A DNA stretch of 54,238 nucleotides from Actinokineospora bangkokensis (GTDB lineage: Bacteria; Actinomycetota; Actinomycetes; Mycobacteriales; Pseudonocardiaceae), in assembly GCF_001940455.1 (NCBI RefSeq), contig NZ_MKQR01000005.1:37990-92227 (forward strand), given 5' to 3'. A model generated the notes under the pieces. That model was not told the origin of the DNA. It saw only the letters and a list, made by a program, of their open reading frames with translations, and did no database searches. Below are positions 7,085-16,801 of the stretch, in pieces. A program made the translations under genes and the position numbers. How positions within the stretch are numbered: the stretch's first letter is position 1; every line of letters starts with the position of its first letter.

Positions 7085-8304
7085 CGGACTGGACCGGGGA
7101 CAGCTTCGAGGTCGAGGTCGGCCCGGTGGCGCACGGCGGCCACTGCGTCGCCCGCCACGACAACCGCGTGGTGTTCGTCCGCCACGCCCTGCCCGGCGAG
7201 CGCGTCGTCGTGCGGGTCACCGAGGACAAGGGCGGGTCGTTCTGCCGCGCGGACGCCGTGGAGGTGCTGGAGGCCTCGCCCGAGCGCGTCGAGCCCCCGT
7301 GCCCCTACGCGCGCCCCGGCGCGTGCGGCGGGTGCGACTGGCAGCACGCCTCCGCGGCCGAGCAGCGCCGGTTGAAGGCGGCGGTCGTGGCCGAGCAGCT
7401 GTCCCGGCTCGCGGGCGTCGAGCGGGAGGTGGAGGTCGAGGACCTCGCGGGCGGCCTGGAGCACTGGCGCACCCGGGTGCGCCTCGCCGTCGACCGCGAC
7501 GGCCACCTGGGCTTCCACGCCCACCGCAGCCACCGCGTCATCCCGGTCGACGACTGCGTGATCGCCGCCCCCGGCACCGTCGACGTCCTCGTCGACCGCA
7601 CCTGGACACCGGGCGCCGAGCTGGACGTGGCGGTCGACGCCACCGGCCGCACGCACGCCTCGGAGCTGGTGCCCGACCGCGGCCGCAGGCGCAGCGGCAA
7701 GCCCGTGCTGCGCCCGGTCCGCGTGGTCGGCTCGGAGGTCGCGGTGGAGAACGCCGCCCGCCGCGACTGGGAGCTGTCCGCGCAGGGCTTCTGGCAGGTC
7801 CACCCGGACGCCGCCGACGTGCTGGCCGAGCGGGTGGGCCGGTGGGCCGACCTGCGCCCCGGCCAGGTCGCCTGGGACCTCTACGCGGGGGTGGGCCTGT
7901 TCGCCTCCGTCCTGGCGGCCCAGGTGGGCCCGGCGGGCGTGGTCGTCGCCGTCGAGTCGGTCGGCCGGGCCGCCGAGGACGCGGTGGCGAACCTGTCCGA
8001 CCTGCCCCAGGTCCAGGTCCGCCCCGGCCGCGTCGAGCACGTGCTGTCCGACGACCTCCCCGTCCCGGACGTGGTGGTCCTCGACCCGCCGCGCAAGGGC
8101 GCGGGCCGCGAGGTCGTCGCCCGCATCGCGGGCCGCCACCCGGCCCGCGTCGTCTACGTCGCCTGCGACCCCGCCGCCCTCGCCCGCGACGTCGCCACCT
8201 TCCGCGACCTCGGGTACGACCTGACCGACCTGCGCGCCTACGACACCTTCCCGATGACCCACCACGTCGAGTGCGTGGCCCTCCTGGAACGCCGCCCGGT
8301 TTGA
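7081..8304 (+). CDS. TRAM-domain class I SAM-dependent RNA (uracil-5-) methyltransferase
   Basis: 407 residues from GTG 7081, overlapping the permease stop by 4 bases. An N-terminal TRAM domain (~1-65, FEVEVGPVAHGGHCVARHDN) is followed by a cysteine cluster (CPYARPGACGGCDW) typical of the Fe-S site of RumA-like enzymes. The SAM fold shows WDLYAGVGLFASVLA, then DPPRKGAGREV (motif IV) and YVACDPAALARDV, whose Cys is the expected nucleophile that attacks uracil C6. It should form m5U in rRNA or tRNA; which RNA cannot be told from sequence. It is the Rv2689c counterpart. Coupling to the K+ importer is conserved, but no functional link is evident. Confidence 0.88.
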   Translation: MTDWTGDSFEVEVGPVAHGGHCVARHDNRVVFVRHALPGERVVVRVTEDKGGSFCRADAVEVLEASPERVEPPCPYARPGACGGCDWQHASAAEQRRLKAAVVAEQLSRLAGVEREVEVEDLAGGLEHWRTRVRLAVDRDGHLGFHAHRSHRVIPVDDCVIAAPGTVDVLVDRTWTPGAELDVAVDATGRTHASELVPDRGRRRSGKPVLRPVRVVGSEVAVENAARRDWELSAQGFWQVHPDAADVLAERVGRWADLRPGQVAWDLYAGVGLFASVLAAQVGPAGVVVAVESVGRAAEDAVANLSDLPQVQVRPGRVEHVLSDDLPVPDVVVLDPPRKGAGREVVARIAGRHPARVVYVACDPAALARDVATFRDLGYDLTDLRAYDTFPMTHHVECVALLERRPV

Positions 8305-8333
8305 GGATCGGGCGAACCGGGCAAAAAGGAGGC

Positions 8334-8564
8334 ATGCGACTCCTCCTCAACACCCTCGCCGCGGCCGCCCTGCTCGTCACCGTCTCCGCCTGCGACACCA
8401 CCCCCGTCCAGACCCCGCCCCCCGCCCCCTCCGCCCCCGCGGGCACCAACGACGACGACCAGCAGGACGACCAGCAGGACAACCAGGACGACGACCAGAA
8501 CGACCAGCAGGACGACCAGAACGACGACGCCGACGACCAGGGCGACGACCAGAACGACGGCTGA
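8334..8564 (+). CDS. Small Asp/Gln/Asn-rich lipoprotein
   Basis: 76 residues from ATG 8334 with AAGGAGG just upstream. A signal peptide (MRLLLNTLAAAALLVTVSAC) ends in a lipobox-like VSAC, so Cys20 is the likely lipidation site. A short Pro/Thr linker follows (TTPVQTPPPAPSAPAG). The remaining ~38 residues consist almost only of D, Q and N (repeats of DDQQ and DDQN). Such a strongly acidic tail could bind cations or act as a wall spacer, but no family is recognised. It sits 29 bases after the methyltransferase and ends in a strong hairpin, so it is probably the last gene of that operon. Confidence 0.7.
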   Translation: MRLLLNTLAAAALLVTVSACDTTPVQTPPPAPSAPAGTNDDDQQDDQQDNQDDDQNDQQDDQNDDADDQGDDQNDG

Positions 8565-8569
8565 CCCGC

Positions 8570-8600
8570 CGGCCCTTTCCCTCCCTGCGGGAAAGGGCCG
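8570..8600 (+). terminator. Hairpin terminator after the lipoprotein gene
   Basis: A 12-base arm CGGCCCTTTCCC (8570-8581) pairs perfectly with 8589-8600 across a 7-base loop. It starts 5 bases after the stop codon. Confidence 0.8.
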
Positions 8601-8840
8601 CTCCGAACGGCCGGCACCACCCCGGGCGCCAGAGGGGCCGCACCCTTCTCAGTCAGCTCCCCTGTGGATGGTTGTCACCGCCGCTGCTTCACTTGCGGCA
8701 TAATGGAATTCGGGGGTCCCCCGGGGCCTGTGGATGGATTTACCCGGGACGGCTCGCGATCTGGGAGAATGGAAAAACGGGGGATCCCCGGGGCCTGTGG
8801 ATGGTGTGCCCCGGGGATTGTTGTTCTGTGGTAGGGGAAG
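8601..8840. repeat. Convergent intergenic gap with two ~67-bp-spaced imperfect repeat units
   Basis: The gap lies between convergent genes and is visibly more AT-rich than its surroundings. AATGGAA, then a G-run/C-run hairpin (GGGGGTCCCCC in one copy, GGGGATCCCC in the other), then CGGGGCCTGTGGATGG occurs at 8704-8737 and again at 8769-8804, a period of about 67 bases. A third, shorter CCTGTGGATGG lies at about 8661-8671. No open frame fits the family pattern of a gene here. Confidence 0.65.
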
Positions 8841-9644
8841 TCAGTGCTGCGGAGGTGGGGAGCCCTGCGGCGGCTGGGGGCGCGGGCCGGTGGTGCCGGG
8901 TTGGTGCCAGGGTTGCGCTGGCGGAGGTGTCTGGTGTGGACCCGAGGTGCGCGTGCCCTGGGGTGGGGTTGCGTGCGCGGAGCCGTGGTTCGGAGGTTGG
9001 GGCGCGGCTGGGTAGCCGGGAGTTCCGGGACGGAAGCTGGGAGCGCCCTGCGTGGGCCCGGGCCACTGGGGGGCGGGTGCGCCCGGGCGGAAGCCGTGCG
9101 GTGCGCCCGGGGTGTGGTGGGGACCCGATGCGCCGGGGGGCTGCGGGACCGCTGTTCCAGCGGGGTGCGGGACAGGCGCGCCGGGGAGCGGGGCGCCAAG
9201 GGGCGGTGCGTCGCGCGGTGGGAGTCCGGCGCGCAAGCGCAGCCAGTCGGGGATGTGCTCCTCGGCGCGGGGGAAGGTGCGCAGCTCGTCCTGGAAGCCG
9301 ATGGGGGGCGGGACGCGGCGCCAGCGCGGTTCGTCGTTCGGGTACCAGTCGCAGGTGAAGGCGCCGGGGGGTTCGATCTCGTAGACGGCCCAGAGCCAGG
9401 TGCCCCGGGTGGGGGAGTGCATCAGCTCGCGGAGCCTCGCCAAGCCCTCGACGACCTCGACCGGCGGGCGGACCAGGACGGGGACGCCGTCGGCGCCGGT
9501 GACCAGGACGTCGACCTCGACGTGCCTGCCCGCCGCCCGGTACTCGGCGCGGATGCGCTGCCAGTGCGCGCCCGCCACCTTCACCATCGCCCGACCGACC
9601 TGCTTCACCAGCCGGTCCTCGTCGGCGCCGCTCGGCTCGACCAT
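8841..9644 (-). CDS. Uncharacterised protein with Pro-rich tail; possible immunity-like partner of the giant protein
   Basis: 267 residues from ATG 9644, with GGGGGAG upstream. Residues ~1-150 form a compact domain (LVKQVGRAMVKVAGAHWQRI, GTWLWAVYEIEPPGAFTCDW, DEPRWRRVPPPIGFQDELRT, FPRAEEHIPDWLRLRAG). The W..P....F..EL..FPR....IPDWL pattern resembles actinobacterial YezG/DUF600-like immunity proteins as I remember them; this is tentative. The last ~115 residues are Pro/Gly/His/Gln-rich and low in complexity. The gene starts 53 bases after the giant gene's stop on the same strand, so the two are likely cotranscribed. No catalytic motif is visible. Confidence 0.6.
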   Translation of the reverse strand: MVEPSGADEDRLVKQVGRAMVKVAGAHWQRIRAEYRAAGRHVEVDVLVTGADGVPVLVRPPVEVVEGLARLRELMHSPTRGTWLWAVYEIEPPGAFTCDWYPNDEPRWRRVPPPIGFQDELRTFPRAEEHIPDWLRLRAGLPPRDAPPLGAPLPGAPVPHPAGTAVPQPPGASGPHHTPGAPHGFRPGAPAPQWPGPTQGAPSFRPGTPGYPAAPQPPNHGSAHATPPQGTRTSGPHQTPPPAQPWHQPGTTGPRPQPPQGSPPPQH

Positions 9645-9697
9645 GCGCTCCCCCACCGGTCCCGCGTCCCCCTGCCGGGCCGACCCTACCCCGTCGG

Positions 9698-12600
9698 TCA
9701 GCGCTGGATCGTCGGGTTCGGACCGAACGAGAGGCCCAGTTCGAACGGGTGCAGGCCCCAGGCGTCGATCGCGAAGCCGGACAGCGGGCCCGCCGCGCGC
9801 AGCGCCACCTCGGTCACCGGCGACGCCAGCACCTGGCCCTTGGTGACGACCGGCTGGCGGTCCACCCAGATCGGCGCGCCCTCGGGCACCGGGGACGCCT
9901 CCACGACGGAGAACTCCTCGCCGTCCGGGCCCGGCCGCACCATGATCAGCACGCACGGGCGCAGCGGCACGTCCCAGCCGCCGGTCTCCACGGCCAGGTA
10001 CTCGCCGCGGTCGGCCGCCGCGCGCACCGCCTCCCCGATCCACCCGTACAGCTCGGCCGTGGCCTGCGGGGTCGCCGCCGCCCTGGCCTGCCCCTCGGTC
10101 GCCGCCACCACCCGCGACGCCTCGCTGACGACCCGCCCGCCCGCGTCGCGGTAGCGGTCCATCACCATCAGCGTGCCGCTGGCCCGGTCCAGGGCCACGA
10201 CCTCGCGGAACCGCCGCCGGTCGATCTCCGAGCGGGCCACCGCGCCGCGCCCGAGCCTGGCCAGCAGGGCCTTGGGCTGCTCCACCCGCCAGTAGCTGAC
10301 CTCGCCGTCGTGGTGCCACAGCGGCAGGAACCCGCCGACCGGCAGGCCCAGCGCGACGATCTCCAGCCTGCTGCCCGGCCGCGGACCGGGGTCGGCGACG
10401 ATGTGCTCCACGCGCTCGTGGACCTCGGCTGCTTCCCCCTGCTGGTCCGCGCCGTGCGGTGCGCTGTCCTCTGTGGAAGCGGGTGCGTCCCCAGGGGACC
10501 CGGCGGGGATCGGCTCGGGTTCGGCGTCCTGGGACTCCGCCGCCGGTGCAGGCCGGTCCTCGTGCTCGGGCGCTTCCACCACCGGCAGCTCGGGCTCCGG
10601 TTCGTCCACCACGGGATCGACCGGCTCGGGCTCGGGGGCGTCCACCTCGGGTTCGAGCGCGGACGGCTCCGGCTCGTCCGGCTGGACCGGTTCTGGGTCG
10701 ACCAGGGCGGGTTCCGGCGCGTTCACCACGGGGACGACCGGTTCGAGGGTGGTCAGCTCGGGCTCGTCGTTCACGGGCTCGACGGGCTCCGGGGGCTCGA
10801 CCGGTTCGGGGTCGACCAGGGCGGGCTCGGGCGCGTTCATCACGGGGATGACGGGTTCGAGGGTGGTCAACGGGGGCTCGTCGGGCTCAGCGGGCTCGGG
10901 CGGGGTGGCCGCCTGCTCGGGCTCGGGAAGGACGGGCTCGGGTTCCGGCTCCGGCGGGTTCATGACCGGCACCACGGGTGCCATGACGGCGGTCAGCTCC
11001 ACCTCGGGCTCGTGGCCGTTGCCGCCGGTGGGCAGCTGCTCGTCGAGGGTGCCGGAGTGGGCCGCGGGCTCGCGGACCGGGTGCAGCTCGCCCTGGCGCG
11101 GGTGCCACGGCCTGCTCCGGCCGTCCCCGGCGCGCGGCGGGGCGGTGACCCGGGCGAGCGGGTCGCGCGGCGTGCCGTCGTCCCCGCCCAGCACCAGGTC
11201 CGCCTGCGGGAACGGCACGCGGAAGCTCACCGGCCGCCACGGGTGGAAGGGGCGCGCGGGCTCCTCCTCGACGGGCGCCTGTGCGGTCACGACCTCCTGA
11301 GCCTCCCGCTCCTGAGCCTCCCGCTCTTGGGCGGCCTTGCGCTCGGCCTTCTGCGCGGGCGGCAGCTCCAGCGGGATGGTCGCCCGCTGCCGCACGGGCA
11401 GCGGCGCGTCCGTCGTCCGGAACACCAGCGGCGGCCTGGGCTCCTCGACCGGCCGCGGCTCGGGCGCCACGGGCTCCGGCTCGACGGCCACCGGCTCGGC
11501 GGGCAACCGGTGCGCGTCGCCGAGCGGGCTGACCGGCAGCGCGGGCCGGGTCGCCCACTCCGGGCGGGCTTGCGGGCGCGCCTGCTTGGCGGAGGTGAAG
11601 AAGCTCGACACCTGGGTGGCCCGCATCGCGCTGCTGGTGGAGTTGACCTGCGGCGCGGGCTCGACCTCCTCCTTGGCGCGCTGCTTGCCCATGGCCACCG
11701 CGAGCCACTGCCGGAAGCCCTTCTCCCGCTTGCGGTGCGCGGGCTGCTTGCCCCCGGCCCTGCCCTTCTCCTCGTCGCCCTTCTCCCCGTCGGCCTGCTC
11801 CTCGGCCTTGCGCTCGGCGGCGGGCTCGGGCGCGGCGTCGACGTCGCGGAACGGGTTGGGCAGGTCGGCGGCGAGGAACGGGTTCGGCCCACCCGGCACG
11901 CTCACGCCGTAGGGGTGCTGCTCCTGCGCGGGCGCCCCGGGGTAGGCGGCGTTCTGCCCGGGGAACACCGACGGCTGCTGCGCGTCGACCTCCCACTGGG
12001 CGGCCACCGCCCGCGCGGCGATGGCCCGCTGCGCCGCCGCCTGCTCCTCGGCGGCCTGCTGGGTCGCGGCCCGCAGGACAGCGGCGTGGTCCTCGGCCTG
12101 CTGGGCCGCCGTCAGGTCCGCCGCGGGCTGCGCCGCCTCGGCCTCCCGCGCGACCGGCTCGGCCGCGGGCTCGACGACCGGCTCCATGCGCAGGGTCTCG
12201 GGCTCTGCCTGCTCTGGCTGCGTTTCGGGCAGTGAAACGGGCTCGAACCGCCCCAGGCTGGGGGCGACCAGGTCCGGCGTGCGGAACGGCACGTGCGGCT
12301 GGACCCGGCTCTCCCACTCCCGGGGGTTGATCCGGAACGGCCGCGGCGTGAAGTCCAACCCGACGTTCTCGGCGTCCTCCGCCTGACCGCCCTGGTGCGA
12401 CTCCTGCTCGGCGTCGGTGGGGGCGTGGGTGAGGGACGGCTCGTCGGTCCCGGCCGGGGTGGCGTCCTGCGCCTCGGGGGTGGCGGGCGCGTGGGTGGTT
12501 GCGGGCTCGTCGTGGGGCGCGGGTGCGGCCTGGAGGGGCTGCTCCGGCGCCTGGGTGGGTGCGGGGAAGGGCTGGGCGATCCGCGCTGTGGGCGCGTTGG

Positions 12601-15600
12601 CAGCGGTGGCCGTTGCTTCGGTGTCCGCGTGCTGCGGGACGGCGGCGGTCTCCTGGGGCGCAGTCGCGGCTGGCTGCGCCGGGGAAGTCTGCGTAGCCGG
12701 GGGCAGCGGTTCTGCGGGCGCGTCCTGGGGTGCTGCCGGTGTGTGTGGTTCCGCGAAGGCAGCTGTCAGCGGGGTTGGCTGCGCCTGGGGTGTTGCCGGT
12801 GCGTGGGTTCCCGCGACAGTTGGTTGTGCTGCCTCGGGGGTGGGCTGCGCTTGGGGTGTTGCTGGTGCGTGGGTTTCCGGGACAGCTGGTTGTGCTGCCT
12901 CGGGGGTTGGTTGCGCCTGGGGTGTTGCCGGGGCGTGCGGTCCCGCAACGGTCGGGTTCGCTGCTCCGGGGGTGGGCTGCGCCTGGGGTGCTGCCGGGGC
13001 TTGGGATTGCGTGGCGGTCGGGTCCGCTGCCCGCGGGATCTGCTGGGTCTGGGCAGTCGCCGCAGTTTCGTGGGCGTGGCCCGGTGCCGCGGCTGGTGCC
13101 TGCGGTGCTGATGGCGTTGCTGGGGCTGCTTGCGCGGATGCCGCCTGTGCCTGGGGCTCTGCGGGCGTGGTGGAGGCGGTTGGCTGGGCCAGCGGAGCGG
13201 GTGCCGCTGCGGCGCTCGGGTTCTGAGCGGCAGTCGGGGCTGTGGGACTGGGGGCGGTTGCTGGGGACGCGGAGGTGGCCGCTGTCGGCGCGACAGGCGC
13301 GGGGAGCGCTTGGGCGACGGCGGGATCCGGGGTTGCCGCGTCTGGTGCTGGGGCTGCGACGGGGGCGGCAGCCGTGGGCTCAACAGCGGGTGCTGAGGCT
13401 GCCTGCGCGGGCGCGGTCGCCTGGGTGACTGCTTCCGGAGCGGGAGTCGGGGCGGCCGGTGCAGGGGCCACCGGTGCTGCGGGAGGCGCCGGGGTGGCTG
13501 GTCCTGCGGTCGCCACAGGCGGGGTCGGGCTTGTCTGGGTGGCGGGCGCCGCCGGTCCGGCGGGTGCCGCGGCCGAGGTAGGGCCTGCCGCAGGTGCCGA
13601 GGCAGTTGGATCGACCGGTGCCGCGGCCGGGTTGGGAGCCACTGCCGACGCCGGAGCTGGTGCGGCGGGGGTGGGGGTTGCCGTCGTGGTCGGGGCTGGT
13701 GCTGCGGCGGGTGCCGGGGCCGCTGGTCCAGCGGGTGCCGCGGTCGGGACGGGGTTTGCGGGGGTTGGTTCGACGGGCGCCGTGGCCGGGTTGGTTGTTG
13801 AGACTGGCGCTGCGGCCGGGGTGGGTGGGGTGACAGCGGGCGGGGCCGCAGGCGCCGGGGCAGCCGATGCGGCGGGCGGCGTGGGCGTCGCCGCCGAGGG
13901 CGGTGTCGCTGGGGTAGCGGGTGCTGCGGTGGGTGCCGGGGTTGCTGAACCGGTGGGTGCCACAGCCGGGGTGGGTGTCGCGGCGGGGGCCGCTGCCGGC
14001 GGCGTGGCGGGGGTTGCGGCGGGTGCCGTTGCCGGGGTGGGTGTCGGTGCTGTGGGCGGGACCGTGGGGGTTGCGGCAGATGCCGAGGGCGCCGGTTCCG
14101 CGGGTGCCGTGGCCGGGGTTGGCGGTGTGGCGGTGAGTGGGACCTCTGCGGCAGCTGGAGACGCGGGCGGGGTGGGCGGCGCAGTAGGAAGCGACGTCGC
14201 CGGAGCCTCGGGCGTTGCGGCAGGGACTGCTTGCGCTGCGGCCGGCGCCGGGGTCGACGCGGCGGGTGCCGAGCTCGGCGCCTGGGGTGCCGGGGCTGCT
14301 GCGGCGGGAGTCTGCGCAGCGTGGGTCGCGGGGTCCGGAGAGGGGTGCGCGGCGGGTGCTGGGGGCGCCAGTGCTTCGGCGGGGGGCGTTGCGGGTGCCT
14401 GCGCCGGGGCAGGGGGTGCGACCGGAACTGGGGTTGCCGGGGTCGCGGAGGCAGGGGCGGCGGGGGCCACGGAGGTGGCGGTGGGCACCTGAGCCACGGG
14501 AGCGGGGGCGGTGGACGCCTGGGCCACGGGGGTGGCGGGAGCCGAAGCGGCTGGTGCCTGGCTCACCGGGGAGGCGGGAGCTGGGGTGGCGGTGGACGCC
14601 TGAGTCACGGGAGCGGGGGCGGTGGGCGCCTGGGCCACGGGGGTGGCGGGAGCCGAAGCCGCTGGTGCCTGGCCCCCTAGGGCGGCGGAAGCCGGGGTTG
14701 CTGCGGTGGTGGGGGACGGCGTCGCGGGTGCGGCGGGCGCCTCGGTTGCCGAGCTAGCGGGAACCGGCGCGGCCGGAGTGGGGGGTGCTGGGGCTGCGGG
14801 CGCCGGGACGGGAGGCGCCGGGACAGCGGTGGTTGGGGCCGCTGGAACAGCGGGAGCCGGGGCCTGGGCGGGGCCTGCGGGAGCTGGGGCCTGGGCAGAC
14901 CTGGCTTGGGCGGGCGTTGTCGCAGCGGCTGCGGCGGAGTTGGGGACTGCCGCCGGGGTGTCTGCCGGGGCCGGGGCCGGGGTTGCGGTGGCAGGCGTGG
15001 GCGCGGCAGGGGTGGGGAGTGTCCCGGCAGGCGTGCCTGGGGTCGGCGCTGCGGGGCTTGCGGGGGTGGGTGGTGTGGTGGCGGCCGGGGCTGGAGGTGC
15101 TGTGGCCGGGGTGGAGGCGGTGTGGGTGGGCGCTGGGGTGGCTGCTGCCGCAGGAGTGGGGGCTGCGGCGGAGGTGTCTGCCGGGGCCGGGGTTGCGGCA
15201 GCAGGCACGGCCGGGGCGGGGTTGGTTTGGGTGGGCGTTGCCGTGGTGGCTGGCGCAGGGGCGGGGGTGCCTGCGGGAGCGGGGGTTGGGGGTGCTGTGG
15301 CTGGGGTGGAGGCGGTGTGGGTGGGCGCTGGAGTAGCTGCTGCCGCGGGGGCGGGGACCGCTGCGGGGGTGCTCGCGACGGCCGGGGTTGCGGCGGCACG
15401 CGCGGGCGCTGCGGGGGCCGGGGTAGCTGGTGCAGGTGCGGGGGACGCTGTGGTGGTGGGCGTGGCCGGGGCGGACACGGCGGGCGCCGCGGCAGCAGGC
15501 GCGTCCGGGGTAGGCGCGGTGGGCGCTGCGGCGGCGGGTGCGTCCAGGGTTGGCGGGGTGGGCGTGGCCGGGGCGGGCGCTGTGGCGGCAGGTGCGTCCG

Positions 15601-16627
15601 GGATGGGCGCTGCGGGCGCTGCGGCGGTGGCGGGTGTGGCCGGGGCGGGCGCTGCGATGGCAGGTGCGTCCGGGGTAGGCGCGGGGGGCGCTGCGGCGGC
15701 GGTTGCTGCGGCGGCAGGTGCGTCCGGGGTGGGCGCTGCGGGGGTGGGGGGTGTGGCCGGGGTGGGCGTTGGTGTGTGGGGCGCCGGTGCCGCGGGAGAT
15801 GCCGGGGCCGCTGGTCCGGCCGTCGCCGCGGCTGGGGTTGGCGCTGCTGGGGCGGGGGCCGCAGTGGGGGTGGCCGTGGGGGTGGGGGGTGCGGTGGGAA
15901 TGGGGGGTGCGGCGGGGGGCTGGGTGGTGGGGCGGGCGCTGGGGGTGAGGTCGTGGAGGATCTCGGTGCGGTGGTTGCCGCGGGTGGTCGGGGTCCCCGA
16001 CGGGGTGTGCACGATCGGGGGGCGGGGAGCCGGTTCGGTCACCGGGTTGAAGGCCGCGAGGCGGGCGAAGCCGGGGTGGACCTTGGCGGTGGCGACGGTG
16101 TGGCGGGCCCAGGAGCGGATGCGGGTCAGCGGGTGGTTGGGGAACTGGGGGTCCCACTGCGGGTCGTCGGAGAGGTTGAGGGTGACCTGGGGGATGTCCG
16201 GGGCGTAGGGGTGCGGGGTGGTGAGGTCCGGTTCGCCGAGGAGGGCGGCGACGGCGGGTTCGCGGGCGGTGTCCTCGGCCGAGGCGACGGACTGGAGCTT
16301 GAGGACGGCGCTGCAGCGGGCCTTGGGCAGGATGAAGCTGCCGATGTAGACCGTCTCGCCGGGGCGGGAGGGGTGCGGGATGCGCACGACCTGGAACAGG
16401 GCCGGGGAGGTGTCGACCAGCAGGACCCACGCCTCGACCAGGGTGCCGCCCTCGGCCGCGCAGGTCAGCGCCATCGCCCGGCGCAGGGCGACCAGGTCGT
16501 CGAGCGGGGCCGGGAGGTCCGGGACCAGGTCGAAGAAGCTCAGCACGACCAGGTCGTCGGTACCGGCGACCTGCCAGCTCGTCTGGTCGACCTGCCGCAG
16601 GCCGGTCGTGTCGAAGGCGATGGGCAC
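9698..16627 (-). CDS. Giant Ala/Pro/Thr-rich multidomain protein (2309 residues)
   Basis: Starts at GTG 16627 with no ribosome-binding site but TATCCT 6 bases upstream, suggesting a leaderless transcript. Domains: ~1-225 globular and unrecognised ([38 protein letters not shown]); ~230-1400 almost entirely A, P and T with some V, S, Q and D; ~1410-1890 mixed and charged, with an Ala/Gln helical stretch near 1505-1540 and a basic segment near 1625; ~1890-2030 acidic Pro/Glu repeats; ~2085-2309 globular ([20 protein letters not shown] to [20 protein letters not shown]). There is no signal peptide or membrane segment. The conserved ends and acidic blocks argue that it is translated. The architecture of two folded ends on a very long disordered linker, with a small gene downstream, recalls wall-spanning or polymorphic-effector proteins, but function is unknown. 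Confidence 0.7.
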   Translation of the reverse strand: MPIAFDTTGLRQVDQTSWQVAGTDDLVVLSFFDLVPDLPAPLDDLVALRRAMALTCAAEGGTLVEAWVLLVDTSPALFQVVRIPHPSRPGETVYIGSFILPKARCSAVLKLQSVASAEDTAREPAVAALLGEPDLTTPHPYAPDIPQVTLNLSDDPQWDPQFPNHPLTRIRSWARHTVATAKVHPGFARLAAFNPVTEPAPRPPIVHTPSGTPTTRGNHRTEILHDLTPSARPTTQPPAAPPIPTAPPTPTATPTAAPAPAAPTPAAATAGPAAPASPAAPAPHTPTPTPATPPTPAAPTPDAPAAAATAAAAPPAPTPDAPAIAAPAPATPATAAAPAAPIPDAPAATAPAPATPTPPTLDAPAAAAPTAPTPDAPAAAAPAVSAPATPTTTASPAPAPATPAPAAPARAAATPAVASTPAAVPAPAAAATPAPTHTASTPATAPPTPAPAGTPAPAPATTATPTQTNPAPAVPAAATPAPADTSAAAPTPAAAATPAPTHTASTPATAPPAPAATTPPTPASPAAPTPGTPAGTLPTPAAPTPATATPAPAPADTPAAVPNSAAAAATTPAQARSAQAPAPAGPAQAPAPAVPAAPTTAVPAPPVPAPAAPAPPTPAAPVPASSATEAPAAPATPSPTTAATPASAALGGQAPAASAPATPVAQAPTAPAPVTQASTATPAPASPVSQAPAASAPATPVAQASTAPAPVAQVPTATSVAPAAPASATPATPVPVAPPAPAQAPATPPAEALAPPAPAAHPSPDPATHAAQTPAAAAPAPQAPSSAPAASTPAPAAAQAVPAATPEAPATSLPTAPPTPPASPAAAEVPLTATPPTPATAPAEPAPSASAATPTVPPTAPTPTPATAPAATPATPPAAAPAATPTPAVAPTGSATPAPTAAPATPATPPSAATPTPPAASAAPAPAAPPAVTPPTPAAAPVSTTNPATAPVEPTPANPVPTAAPAGPAAPAPAAAPAPTTTATPTPAAPAPASAVAPNPAAAPVDPTASAPAAGPTSAAAPAGPAAPATQTSPTPPVATAGPATPAPPAAPVAPAPAAPTPAPEAVTQATAPAQAASAPAVEPTAAAPVAAPAPDAATPDPAVAQALPAPVAPTAATSASPATAPSPTAPTAAQNPSAAAAPAPLAQPTASTTPAEPQAQAASAQAAPATPSAPQAPAAAPGHAHETAATAQTQQIPRAADPTATQSQAPAAPQAQPTPGAANPTVAGPHAPATPQAQPTPEAAQPAVPETHAPATPQAQPTPEAAQPTVAGTHAPATPQAQPTPLTAAFAEPHTPAAPQDAPAEPLPPATQTSPAQPAATAPQETAAVPQHADTEATATAANAPTARIAQPFPAPTQAPEQPLQAAPAPHDEPATTHAPATPEAQDATPAGTDEPSLTHAPTDAEQESHQGGQAEDAENVGLDFTPRPFRINPREWESRVQPHVPFRTPDLVAPSLGRFEPVSLPETQPEQAEPETLRMEPVVEPAAEPVAREAEAAQPAADLTAAQQAEDHAAVLRAATQQAAEEQAAAQRAIAARAVAAQWEVDAQQPSVFPGQNAAYPGAPAQEQHPYGVSVPGGPNPFLAADLPNPFRDVDAAPEPAAERKAEEQADGEKGDEEKGRAGGKQPAHRKREKGFRQWLAVAMGKQRAKEEVEPAPQVNSTSSAMRATQVSSFFTSAKQARPQARPEWATRPALPVSPLGDAHRLPAEPVAVEPEPVAPEPRPVEEPRPPLVFRTTDAPLPVRQRATIPLELPPAQKAERKAAQEREAQEREAQEVVTAQAPVEEEPARPFHPWRPVSFRVPFPQADLVLGGDDGTPRDPLARVTAPPRAGDGRSRPWHPRQGELHPVREPAAHSGTLDEQLPTGGNGHEPEVELTAVMAPVVPVMNPPEPEPEPVLPEPEQAATPPEPAEPDEPPLTTLEPVIPVMNAPEPALVDPEPVEPPEPVEPVNDEPELTTLEPVVPVVNAPEPALVDPEPVQPDEPEPSALEPEVDAPEPEPVDPVVDEPEPELPVVEAPEHEDRPAPAAESQDAEPEPIPAGSPGDAPASTEDSAPHGADQQGEAAEVHERVEHIVADPGPRPGSRLEIVALGLPVGGFLPLWHHDGEVSYWRVEQPKALLARLGRGAVARSEIDRRRFREVVALDRASGTLMVMDRYRDAGGRVVSEASRVVAATEGQARAAATPQATAELYGWIGEAVRAAADRGEYLAVETGGWDVPLRPCVLIMVRPGPDGEEFSVVEASPVPEGAPIWVDRQPVVTKGQVLASPVTEVALRAAGPLSGFAIDAWGLHPFELGLSFGPNPTIQR
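10560..10985 (-). repeat. Acidic Pro/Glu protein repeats in the giant gene
   Basis: Two near-identical repeat units encode [20 protein letters not shown] followed by PEPV; a third, more diverged unit ([18 protein letters not shown]) precedes them. The DNA is also repeated (GGGTCGACCAGGGCGGG at about 10697 and again at about 10813), which indicates recent tandem duplication rather than composition alone. Confidence 0.7.
12770..13020 (-). repeat. Tandem ~22-25-residue Pro/Ala/Gln repeats in the giant gene
   Basis: The unit [19 protein letters not shown] is repeated at least three times, with a fourth degenerate copy. The plus strand shows the matching direct repeats CTGGGGTGTTGC(T/C)GGTGCGTG. 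Similar shorter duplications encode [17 protein letters not shown] twice (near 15120 and 15300) and [15 protein letters not shown] twice (near 14540 and 14660). Confidence 0.7.
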
Positions 16628-16633
16628 CTGAAG

Positions 16634-16639
16634 AGGATA
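16634..16639 (-). promoter_or_regulatory. Candidate -10 (TATCCT) of the giant gene
   Basis: On the minus strand TATCCT lies 6 bases before GTG 16627 with no Shine-Dalgarno sequence between, consistent with leaderless initiation. Confidence 0.4.
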
Positions 16640-16716
16640 GGCAGATCGGGTGATGGCGCTGTGTGGATCGGGTCATGTCCGGTACTCCGGACGCCTGCCG
16701 CGCGCGGCGCGATCCG

Positions 16717-16722
16717 TAGACT
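16717..16722 (+). promoter_or_regulatory. Candidate -10 (TAGACT) for dxs
   Basis: TAGACT fits TANNNT and would give a leader of about 70 bases before GTG 16802. A small hairpin (GTCCGG/CCGGAC, 16679-16694) lies upstream. No good -35 is evident. Confidence 0.35.
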
Positions 16723-16801
16723 GGGTGGGGCCGACGAGCTGGCGGGTGACCGGCAGGGGCGACTGACCTGCGAATCGACGACAGGACGAGGTGACGACAG
16801 G

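Noticed and set aside
8660..8804. DnaA boxes or a replication origin
   Set aside because: CCTGTGGATGG shares only part of the DnaA-box consensus and no dnaA, dnaN or AT-rich unwinding region is present.
8650..8810. CRISPR array
   Set aside because: Only two or three imperfect units, the inter-unit sequence is itself partly repeated, and no cas genes are near.
13242..16208. Plus-strand Gly/Ala/Val-rich open frames over the giant gene
   Set aside because: They are mirror frames of the Ala/Pro codons on the minus strand and contain no folded domain. The minus frame has conserved-looking ends and acidic repeats.
14906..16801. Long plus-strand open frame that reads into dxs and would make a 1272-residue protein
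   Set aside because: Before 16802 it translates only Gly/Arg/Cys low-complexity sequence antisense to the giant gene. The dxs family start at GTG 16802 is clear.
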